Shown here one piece after another: positions 23,232 through 30,510 of a DNA stretch of 64,000 nucleotides. The position numbers and the translations under genes are program-made. The notes beneath the pieces are model-generated. The model worked only from the letters and a program-made list of their open reading frames with translations, did no database searches and had not been told where the DNA came from. Each line of letters starts with the position of its first letter. Positions within the stretch are counted from its first letter, which is position 1. Source of the stretch: V1-33 sp964523105 (GTDB taxonomy: Bacteria > Verrucomicrobiota > Verrucomicrobiia > Verrucomicrobiales > V1-33); assembly GCA_964523105.1 (NCBI GenBank), contig CAZFZN010000020.1, positions 62,001 through 126,000 on the forward strand, in the 5' to 3' direction.

Positions 23232-26231
23232 CTACAAACTCCCGGGCAGATACACGAAACCCTCCTCGTCGATGTAAGTGCTGCGGGGCAGGGGGACTTC
23301 CTGCCCGCCGGGAAGCACGCAGGTCAGGGATTCGCCGCTGCGGGTGACGATTCCTGGCAGAAGCCGGCCGGCGCTGCCCTCGCGCATGCCGGACTGGGGT
23401 TCCGCTGTGGAGGTTTGCGCCGGGGGATCGGGCATGGAGACGGCGAGCACCGCACCGGCCTGTTCATTCACCAGACAGGGGCAGACGACGGTGCCTGACA
23501 AAGTGACGGTTGCGGGGTTTTCGCCGCAGAGGAGGAACGAGCGCAGCGTGCTGTGATCGCCTTGCGCGGCAGCGAGCCGGATGGCGAAATCCGTGTCCCC
23601 CACGGCCCGGGTGGCGCCCTGACGCGCGAGCACGGCGCGCAGTTCCTCCGATCCGCGCACCGGCGGAATGGGCAGGTGCGGCAGGCCGCGGAGCAGCGCG
23701 GACCAAAGCCCGATGACGAGTCCCGCCGCGGAGGAAACGGGCGCACCGCAAAGCAGCCGGTCGCCCTCGCGCAGGGCGCCGGTGCCGCGGATCATTTCGC
23801 ACTGCGCGAGAATTTGTGCGCCGCTGACTTCGGTGAAGCGCAGTCCTTCGGGCGTGGTGCGGATGAAGCCGCCGCCTCCGCCGGAAACGCGCGGCAGAAA
23901 CCAGCGGAGCGCGAACTGCGGCACCAGCCATGCCATGCCCGTGTCGGCGAGCAGATGCAGTTCATCCACTTCTTCGAGTTCCGATTCCACATAGAGCACG
24001 TGGTCCGGCCAGGGGAACTGCGGCAGTGCCGCCCTGACAGAACCGGTGGTGACGAGCGAACGGATATTCTCCGCCTCCATGAGTGAACGCAGGGCCGCGG
24101 GATCGCCGGCGGCGAGCGGTGAGATGTTCACGGCGGTTTTGCCGGCGAGCACGAGACCGACGTTGGCGGTGACGCGGGCAATGCCGGCGGGCACGAGCAC
24201 GCCGATGCGCTCCGCGGGAATTTTGCGCCAGCGCCGCGCCAGCTGCAGGGCGCGCCCGAAAAGTTCGCCGCGGCGCAGGCTGCGCTGGGCGTGGTCTCCC
24301 TCGGCCACTGCGGTGCGCCAGGGATGACGGCACAGCGCGTGGGCGGCGGCGAGGGCGAGGCCGCGCTTCACTTCACCGCGGCGCAGCACACCGTCGGCGG
24401 CGAGTTGCTGAAAGGCGGTGCGGCAGCGTTCCGCGCCGGCCTCCGCGGGGGGGATCGCATCCCCGTAAAGCACGCTGACATGATAGGGAAAATGGTGCGG
24501 GTGCTTGCGGAAAAATCGCCCGCGTTCATAGGAGAAGATGGAGCCCCACAAGTCGTCGAGATAGACCGGAATGACCGGGGCGCCGGCGCGGCGGGCGATG
24601 AGTTCGAATCCCTTGCGGATCTCGTTCATCATGCCGGTGCGCGTGAGTTGACCTTCCGGGAAAATGCACACCAGATCGCCGCCTTTGATGGCGTCGGAGA
24701 GCGCCACGATGGCGTCCTTGGCCCGGCGGTGGGAAATCGGCACCACGCCGAACATCCGCATCGCCGCGGCGAGCATTTTGTTTTTGAAGAATTCGTCGAA
24801 GGCGGTGAAGCGCACGGGGCGCTCGCAGGCTGCCGAAAGAATCAAGGCGTCGATGTAGCTGACGTGGTTGCAGATGAGCAGCGCGCCGCCGGTCTCCGGA
24901 ATGCGGTCGTGGTGCACCACCCGGATGCGATAAACGATCTTCACCAGACTGAGCACGCAGAACCGGATGAAGTTCATCGGAATGATTCGCAGCACGTAGG
25001 CGGAAGTCACGAGACAGAGCACGCCGAGGACGGCGAACTGGCTTTTGATGCCGATCCCGAGCTTCATCAGCGCGAGTTGCAGGAGAATACCCGCCATCAT
25101 GCCCAGCGAGTCGAGCAGGCCCGCGGCGGCGAGCATGCGTCCGCGCGTCTGTGGCTCCACCTGATCCATCAGATAGGCATTGAGCGGCACCATGAACATG
25201 GCGCTGCCGATGCCTGTGAGCGTCAGCAGAGTGCAAAAGAGCATCTCTCCCAGCGGCACCACCAGGATGAGAATACAGCTCGCCGCCATGGCCACGCCGC
25301 CCAGCGGTACCAGTCCGAGTTCGATTCGGTTCTCCGAGAGCCAGCTGGTGAGTATGCTGCCTGCGCCCACCCCCAGGGCCATCAGACCGAGAAATTCACT
25401 GCTCAATCCGGCGCGGGCGGCCACATTCGGTTCCACCTCCTTGGCCATCTCGATGAGCATCAGCATCATCATGGTGGCCGCCAGCCAGAAGAACGACACC
25501 CCCAGCGCCGGAAGCCACAGGCGCCGGTTGCGGAAGAGATCGTCGAGATGGGTGAAGTGTTCGGTGAACAGCCCGCGGTGGAGTTTCTCCTCACAGTGCG
25601 CCGGAGTCTTTTTCACCTGAAAGGCCCAAACCAGGGGCAGCAGCGACACCGCGGCCAAAATCAGCATCGGCACCGCCGCCGCCGCCCAGTGATCCTGGAA
25701 GACTTCGTCGTGGAAATACTGAAACGCCTTCCCGCCAATCAGCTGCCCGCCCGCGATGGCCATGATGATCGTCATCTGCATCCAGCCGCTTGCTGTGGTC
25801 AGGTGGCGCTCGCCCACCAGTTCCTTGACGATCCCCGTTTTCGCCGGCCCGAAGACCGCCGCCTGGAAGGCGAGGCCGAAAAACAGCAGGGTGGCGATCC
25901 AGAAACTCTGCGTAAAGAAGGCCACGGAGATGCACAGCAGCAGAATCACCTGCGCCATGCTGCACCACACGATGAGCCGCTGCTTGGAGAACCGGTCCGA
26001 GAGCCAGCCGGCGAACGGCGCGAAAAACAACTGCGGCAGCACCAGCAGGGCGGCCACGATTTGCGGATAATACTGACTCACCGCCGCCACCTGCGCCACC
26101 GCCAGCAGGATGAATTGCGCCACCTTGTCGTTGAGCGCGTTGTGCGCCTGGTTTTCCACCACTCGCCACAGCGAACCCCACGCGGGCTTGAATCGCGCGG
26201 GTGCGGGGTTGGGTGTGGCCTGGTCGGTCAT
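23232..26231 (-). CDS. LplT-Aas-type fusion: MFS transporter, PlsC acyltransferase, degenerate acyl-ACP synthetase
   Basis: 999 residues from the ATG at 26231 (MTDQATPNP); the frame runs further upstream but there it is antisense to the next gene. Residues about 25-430 are a 12-helix MFS transporter (HNALNDKVAQFILLAV, LPQLFFAPFAGWLSDRFSKQ). Residues about 445-640 are a PlsC/LPLAT domain with the HX4D motif in ICNHVSYIDALIL and the FPEGQLTRTG motif. The last third resembles AMP-forming acyl-ACP synthetases (RIGVLVPAGIARVTANVGLV) but lacks the TSGTTGxPKG ATP loop (FIRTTPEGLRF instead). In E. coli LplT flips lysophospholipids in and Aas re-acylates them; here both are in one chain. The synthetase third may be inactive. 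Confidence 0.85.
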   Translation of the reverse strand: MTDQATPNPAPARFKPAWGSLWRVVENQAHNALNDKVAQFILLAVAQVAAVSQYYPQIVAALLVLPQLFFAPFAGWLSDRFSKQRLIVWCSMAQVILLLCISVAFFTQSFWIATLLFFGLAFQAAVFGPAKTGIVKELVGERHLTTASGWMQMTIIMAIAGGQLIGGKAFQYFHDEVFQDHWAAAAVPMLILAAVSLLPLVWAFQVKKTPAHCEEKLHRGLFTEHFTHLDDLFRNRRLWLPALGVSFFWLAATMMMLMLIEMAKEVEPNVAARAGLSSEFLGLMALGVGAGSILTSWLSENRIELGLVPLGGVAMAASCILILVVPLGEMLFCTLLTLTGIGSAMFMVPLNAYLMDQVEPQTRGRMLAAAGLLDSLGMMAGILLQLALMKLGIGIKSQFAVLGVLCLVTSAYVLRIIPMNFIRFCVLSLVKIVYRIRVVHHDRIPETGGALLICNHVSYIDALILSAACERPVRFTAFDEFFKNKMLAAAMRMFGVVPISHRRAKDAIVALSDAIKGGDLVCIFPEGQLTRTGMMNEIRKGFELIARRAGAPVIPVYLDDLWGSIFSYERGRFFRKHPHHFPYHVSVLYGDAIPPAEAGAERCRTAFQQLAADGVLRRGEVKRGLALAAAHALCRHPWRTAVAEGDHAQRSLRRGELFGRALQLARRWRKIPAERIGVLVPAGIARVTANVGLVLAGKTAVNISPLAAGDPAALRSLMEAENIRSLVTTGSVRAALPQFPWPDHVLYVESELEEVDELHLLADTGMAWLVPQFALRWFLPRVSGGGGGFIRTTPEGLRFTEVSGAQILAQCEMIRGTGALREGDRLLCGAPVSSAAGLVIGLWSALLRGLPHLPIPPVRGSEELRAVLARQGATRAVGDTDFAIRLAAAQGDHSTLRSFLLCGENPATVTLSGTVVCPCLVNEQAGAVLAVSMPDPPAQTSTAEPQSGMREGSAGRLLPGIVTRSGESLTCVLPGGQEVPLPRSTYIDEEGFVYLPGSL

Positions 26232-26400
26232 CAGCGGCACCACCTTTCTTTCACCCGACATCCACGCAAGCGCGGGGAATGCCAATCGGTGAATCTCTCC
26301 GCGCAGAGGAATTGACACGACGGCATCTGCGGCAACGAATGCCGTCCCGCCGCATCCACCGCAACCGGCACGGCCATTCCCCCGCAACCCCTCCTCACAC

Positions 26401-27507
26401 ATGGCGAAGTCGCTCTCCAAATCCTCCGGCGCCCGCAGCCGGAAGTCATCCCCTGCCAAATCCGCCAAAGCGGCCGCCCGTCCGTCGGCCAAAACTGCCG
26501 TCAAGAAGCTGCCGGCCCGCTCCCGTCCGTCCGCCACCCGGTCTGCGCCTGCCAAATCCACTCCAGCCAAAGCGCCGGCCAGGAAAATGCCGCCGGCGAA
26601 ACCGGTCAGCAGCCGCAGTCGCGCCGCCACTGCCGACAAATCACCCGCCACCGAAGAGGAAATCATCAGTGCCGTGGCCGGCAAACTCACCAGCCGCACC
26701 GGCGGAGGCATGACGTGGCTCAGCGCCAAAGCGGCCAGGATCGAGACGGTCGAAATCTCCATGGAGCAGCCGGCTCCGGAACCTGAGCCCGTCATTCCCG
26801 TCGAGGCCGTGGTCGTGGAGGAGGAACCGGTCGCTGAAGCCGCTGCTCCCCGGGGGACCGACGCTGCGGCGGAGTCCTCACCGTCCGCCGGCACTGCCGC
26901 CGGGTCCTCGCCTGCGGCGGAAGCCGCTCCGGCGCCCGCGGAGGAGAGAACTGAAGCCCCGGTGCCGGAAGCGACAGTCGCCGCCCCTGACATCAGTGCC
27001 GAAGTTCCCCCGGTCAGCGTCGTCACCGAAGCCGTCGCCGATGCCGCCGCCGCTGTGGACACCGCGCCCGCCGCACCTGACATCCCCGCCGCAACGTCTC
27101 CCGCTGCGAAAGCTTCCCCTCATGCCGCGCCTCCATCTGGCGACCTCCTGCTCGCCGTCTTCTCCGCCGCGCGGCAACAGGGCCGGGCCCTCACCGTGCA
27201 GGCCCTCACTTTCATCGCCTTTTGCATTCTGGTGAAAGGCGGCGTCCCCGCATCCGGACTTCCGTGGGTCCTCGCCGCCGTCATTCCGGTCTTCGCCATC
27301 TTCCTCGCCGTCACCGCCTGGATTTCCTTCTGCGGCACCACGCGCCTGCTCGATCAACTGGATCCCAACCGCGCCCGGAGCGACCCCGCGCATCCGCCCG
27401 CGTCCCTCACCCCCGCGCGCCTCCTCGCCCACCAGCCCGCCCTCATCATTCTCGGCTGCCTCATCGTCGTCTGGTTCCTCATCGGCGCCACCGTCTGGTG
27501 GCTGTGA
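26401..27507 (+). CDS. membrane protein with histone-H1-like N-terminus
   Basis: 368 residues. The first ~80 are almost only Lys, Ala, Pro, Ser and Arg (ARPSAKTAVKKLPARSRPS, AKSTPAKAPARKMPPAKP), like the tail of histone H1 or bacterial Hc1/KfrA-type DNA-binding tails. A short folded-looking part (EEEIISAVAGKLTSRTGG) and an acidic Ala/Pro/Glu-rich linker (about 120-240) follow. The C-terminal 110 residues hold three likely membrane helices (TFIAFCILVKGG, WVLAAVIPVFAIFLAVTAWI, PALIILGCLIVVWFLIGAT). The basic end would be on the cytoplasmic side, so contact with DNA or RNA at the membrane is possible. Family not recognised. Starts 169 bases from the divergent LplT-Aas gene. Confidence 0.75.
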   Translation: MAKSLSKSSGARSRKSSPAKSAKAAARPSAKTAVKKLPARSRPSATRSAPAKSTPAKAPARKMPPAKPVSSRSRAATADKSPATEEEIISAVAGKLTSRTGGGMTWLSAKAARIETVEISMEQPAPEPEPVIPVEAVVVEEEPVAEAAAPRGTDAAAESSPSAGTAAGSSPAAEAAPAPAEERTEAPVPEATVAAPDISAEVPPVSVVTEAVADAAAAVDTAPAAPDIPAATSPAAKASPHAAPPSGDLLLAVFSAARQQGRALTVQALTFIAFCILVKGGVPASGLPWVLAAVIPVFAIFLAVTAWISFCGTTRLLDQLDPNRARSDPAHPPASLTPARLLAHQPALIILGCLIVVWFLIGATVWWL

Positions 27508-27516
27508 AGCAACTGG

Positions 27517-28368
27517 CTAGACGACGTGCGGCACCAGCGCCGGTTTTGCCGGGCCCAGCGCCCGGCAGATGCCGGTGAAGTCCTTATCCTTCGTCACGAC
27601 GCAGTCGTTTGCGCCCCGCGAGGATTCCAAAGCGATAAGCGCATCCCCGCACGCATGGCACTGCGTGCCGTCGAATTCCTGACCCCGCACCGAAAGCATA
27701 TGCTCAATGCCCGCGGTGCGCCGTTCGCGCTCACTCTTCTTGCGCTGCGCTTTCAGTTTTGCTGTCGCCGTCCGCACACGCTCCAGCGCGGCGGCATTCG
27801 CCTTCACGAAAGCCAGCACGCCGCAGTTCCCCGGCTGGCCGCATTGGGCCGTGGGCAGAGTGTGTTTCAGTTTGCCACTGTCTCTCTCCGGCGCGGGCAG
27901 ATTGCTGCGGCAGCCGCACGGATTCCACACTGGCAGCGGTTTAGGCTCATCCTCCCCGTCATCCCTCCAGTGGGTGCAGGCATCCCAGCCGTCGAGAATC
28001 AGCGTACGCAGCCGCATCCTGAACATCGGCAGAGACAGGGCCTGCCACTTCGCCCCTGCGTCACCCGGCATCTTTCGCACCCGGCAGAAATCATCGTTCA
28101 GCACATCTGTCCAGGTATCTCCGTGACGGGTATAGCGCGCCGTGCCAGCTTCTGCCTTTTCCCGCAGTTCGTCGGGGAATTCGCATTCATAGGAAAGTGT
28201 CAGCAATTCCCGCAGCCGGGTGAGATAGCCCCGTGCCAGTTCAAACAGCACGTAAGCCGAGACCCCGACCTCCGCTCCCGCCGGCACCCTGGCTTTCACC
28301 GGCGCGGCGTGTTTCGCCTGACGGAAATTCAGCAGTACCAGCGCCGTCGTATCCAGCCAGACCTTCAT
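27517..28368 (-). CDS. PIN-like nuclease with Cys-rich insert
   Basis: 283 residues, about twice a normal PIN domain. The N-terminus VWLDTTALVLL supplies the first acid (D6), then FELARGYL (E43). The C-terminus has HACGDALIALESS (D242) and VVTKDKDF (D261/D263), the usual third and fourth PIN positions. Between them lies an insert of about 160 residues with CGC, CGQPGNC and, just before D242, CHAC, which could bind a metal, plus a basic coiled helix (AKLKAQRKKSERERRTAG). PIN nucleases cut RNA, as in VapC toxins, or DNA. It is the last gene of a minus-strand trio with an AAA ATPase and a small helical protein; the gap to the middle gene is 9 bases. No VapB-like antitoxin is seen. Confidence 0.7.
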   Translation of the reverse strand: MKVWLDTTALVLLNFRQAKHAAPVKARVPAGAEVGVSAYVLFELARGYLTRLRELLTLSYECEFPDELREKAEAGTARYTRHGDTWTDVLNDDFCRVRKMPGDAGAKWQALSLPMFRMRLRTLILDGWDACTHWRDDGEDEPKPLPVWNPCGCRSNLPAPERDSGKLKHTLPTAQCGQPGNCGVLAFVKANAAALERVRTATAKLKAQRKKSERERRTAGIEHMLSVRGQEFDGTQCHACGDALIALESSRGANDCVVTKDKDFTGICRALGPAKPALVPHVV

Positions 28369-28377
28369 GGCACCTCA

Positions 28378-28830
28378 TCAAAGACCGCGGTTCAGGTCCA
28401 CTCCCGCCCGGCGCAGCCGGCGGCTGCACGCCAGCCGTGTCTTTTCCACATGCGGCAGAAAAGCCATTTCCTCCACACAGCGTTTCAGCACCGCCGGCAC
28501 TTCCGTTATTTCTCCCTCCATTCTGGCCTCGCGGGTCAGCAGCAGCAGCCCCGCCAGATCGTCTATCATGTCATCCTTCCCGAACACATCGTGCAACCCG
28601 GCGATGGAATCCCACACCCCCTGCTCCATGGCCCGCTGCTCCGCTCCATCCCGGCAGTTCTCCAGCAGCAGCAATTGCCCGCTCAACTGCATCATCCGCT
28701 CGCGGAATTCCCGTTCCACCTCCGGATACTCCGCCAGTTTCCCGTTGAGGAGGCGCATGCCTCGCGCGTGACCGGCCAGCCGCGCCAGCGGCGGGGCGGC
28801 AAAGAGAGTGCGGGGCACGGGAGCGCTCAT
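28378..28830 (-). CDS. small helical protein linking the ATPase and PIN genes
   Basis: 150 residues, predicted nearly all helix (VEREFRERMMQLSGQLLLLE, DDLAGLLLLTREARMEGEIT, VPAVLKRCVEEMAFL). I do not recognise the family. Its ATG overlaps the ATPase stop as ATGA (28827-28830) and the PIN gene starts 9 bases after its stop, so all three are translationally coupled. The position suggests an adaptor, antidote or regulatory subunit for the PIN nuclease. Confidence 0.7.
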   Translation of the reverse strand: MSAPVPRTLFAAPPLARLAGHARGMRLLNGKLAEYPEVEREFRERMMQLSGQLLLLENCRDGAEQRAMEQGVWDSIAGLHDVFGKDDMIDDLAGLLLLTREARMEGEITEVPAVLKRCVEEMAFLPHVEKTRLACSRRLRRAGVDLNRGL

Positions 28831-29864
28831 TTCGTTTCGGGCTTCGGTTCCTCTTCATCCCACAATTCGTTCGGCCCTGCAACCCCTCCCAGCAGGCCGC
28901 TGTACCACAGGTCGCCCAGCGGCACCTTGTCCATCTCCCTCTCATAACCCAGCGCCACCAGCCGGTCTTTGGCATTTGTCAGCGTGCTCACGCCGTCCTT
29001 TTTTTCCACAATCACCACGTCGTCCCAGTATTGCGGCTCCTGGAAGGCATCCAGCACATACGGACTCTGCGTGGTGAAAATGATCTGCACGCCTTGCTCT
29101 TTGGAAATGCGCCGCATCGTCTCCACCAGCGGCTTCAGCCCGCGCGGGTGGATGGCGTGCTCGATGTCCTCCAGCAGGATCAATTCCGGAGGGTTCGGTT
29201 GATGGATGATCGCTAGGAGCGCGAGCACTGTGCGGCACCCCGGCGAAACCTTGCGGAGTTTTTCAGCGGTTTCGATGCCTCTTTCCTTCACCGTCGCATG
29301 CAGGCGCCCCATCGAATCCTGATTTATGATTAGATGCTCAATCTCCGGCACGAATTTTTGAAACTCCTGGACAACAGCTCGAAAAACTTTGGGCCGCTTC
29401 TGGTTTAGCTGATCAAGAACCCTGATGGTGCCGGCGCCATTAGGAAGCACTTCAGTCTTATCCTCTGTGCTCCCTCCCATGGCGACCGCTTTGTCATCCA
29501 GAGCGTAAAGCCGGACTCTCTTTGCCGATGACCGTCCCCATCCCATGCGCACATGCGTCCGTGGCTCTATCAAACGCTCCTGCATCACGTCGAGCTTGGA
29601 ACTAAGGATGTCGGTGGCCGTTACGCTTGAGTTTCCTTCGAAATTAAACTCTTGGCGATGGCCCAAAATCTCAAAATCCTCTCCATATTCTGCCTCCGTT
29701 CGGCATGGCGAACTCTCATAATCATTTAGGTCCGCCAGCCCCCGCAAAAAATTACTCTTCCCCGCATTATTCGCCCCGATCACCACCGTCACGGGGCTCA
29801 GCCGGCACTTCGCGTCGAGGAAGGAGCGGTAGTTTTGGAAGTGGACTTCGGTGAGGAAGGGCAT
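28827..29864 (-). CDS. ABC-type AAA ATPase (AAA_21 / OLD-like)
   Basis: 345 residues, the size of stand-alone AAA_21 ATPases. LTEVHFQNYRSF at the start and Walker A GANNAGKS (30-37) are diagnostic. The signature is VSPGCRT (S207, G209), Walker B is LILLEDIEHAIHP (E232, D233) with the D-loop HP, and the switch is FTTQSPYVLD (Q266 where many relatives have His). There is no TOPRIM domain, so it is not a full OLD nuclease. Such SMC-like ATPases pair with effector nucleases in Gabija, PARIS, retron and related anti-phage systems and act as sensors. It heads the trio with the small helical protein and the PIN-like nuclease. Its coding DNA (about 29280-29720) is AT-richer than neighbouring genes. 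Confidence 0.85.
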   Translation of the reverse strand: MPFLTEVHFQNYRSFLDAKCRLSPVTVVIGANNAGKSNFLRGLADLNDYESSPCRTEAEYGEDFEILGHRQEFNFEGNSSVTATDILSSKLDVMQERLIEPRTHVRMGWGRSSAKRVRLYALDDKAVAMGGSTEDKTEVLPNGAGTIRVLDQLNQKRPKVFRAVVQEFQKFVPEIEHLIINQDSMGRLHATVKERGIETAEKLRKVSPGCRTVLALLAIIHQPNPPELILLEDIEHAIHPRGLKPLVETMRRISKEQGVQIIFTTQSPYVLDAFQEPQYWDDVVIVEKKDGVSTLTNAKDRLVALGYEREMDKVPLGDLWYSGLLGGVAGPNELWDEEEPKPETK

Positions 29865-29959
29865 GGGAAATTCTCGAGGGCCGGAGGTCGAAGGATGTAA
29901 CGGGCCGGGCGCGCGTCATGCGAGTTTTTTTCGGAACTTGGAACTTAACCAGCGGAGCA

Positions 29960-30388
29960 TTACTTCTCTGCAGCGTGCTCCTTGTGCATCTCCAGTCGCC
30001 TTGTCAGGTCGAGGGCGCGGGCGCGGGTGACTTCCATGATGGCGCTGGCGCGCATGGGTTGGTACATGGTGCCTTCGTACTGATCGTAGCAGGCGTTGAT
30101 GAAGGCGATCTGGGTGTCGCGGTAGGCGAGCCATTGCACCTGGGAGGCCTTCAGTGAGGCGAACGTTTTTTCCGGCAGCGCTTTCTTCAGTTCCTGATAG
30201 ACGCGGTTCAATTCCCTGTCCCAGAGTTCGAGCCTGGCGGTGTAAGCGGCGGTGCTTTCGTGAGTGGAATTGGCTTTGTCGGAGAGTTTTTCGACTTTCG
30301 CATCCAGCGGATGCTTTTTCTCCGGAGGATCCGCGGCGCAGGCGGGTGCGGCGAGCAGGAGAGCGGTGAGAATTGTCAGGTGCTTCAT
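29960..30388 (-). CDS. LprI-like (DUF1311) exported protein
   Basis: 142 residues with a signal peptide (MKHLTILTALLLAAPACAAD). The mature part matches the lysozyme-inhibitor LprI/DUF1311 pattern: AYTARLELWDRELNRVYQEL, SLKASQVQWLAYRDTQIAFI and a cysteine in INACYDQYEG; a second family cysteine is not evident. LprI proteins are periplasmic or lipid-anchored and inhibit C-type lysozymes in some species; inhibition cannot be assumed here. Divergent from the penicillin-binding protein gene (122-base gap). Confidence 0.75.
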   Translation of the reverse strand: MKHLTILTALLLAAPACAADPPEKKHPLDAKVEKLSDKANSTHESTAAYTARLELWDRELNRVYQELKKALPEKTFASLKASQVQWLAYRDTQIAFINACYDQYEGTMYQPMRASAIMEVTRARALDLTRRLEMHKEHAAEK

Positions 30389-30510
30389 GGCGAAGGACGA
30401 TTGAAGTGTTGAGGCGGACGCGGCGGGGGAGCAGCGTCCGGGCGGGGCACGGGGCAGGTTCTGCGGGTTTGCAAAGGTGCAAAGGCAAGTCTCCGTAGGG
30501 CTCGCTCCCC

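Noticed and set aside
23232..27083. Longer start (27083) for the LplT-Aas-like gene
   Set aside because: The extra 284 codons are Ala/Ser/Gly-rich and antisense to the histone-like membrane protein; the ATG at 26231 directly precedes the conserved transporter.
27517..28830. Plain VapBC toxin-antitoxin pair
   Set aside because: The PIN protein is twice the usual size, the 150-residue partner has no ribbon-helix-helix or AbrB look, and an ATPase is translationally coupled upstream.
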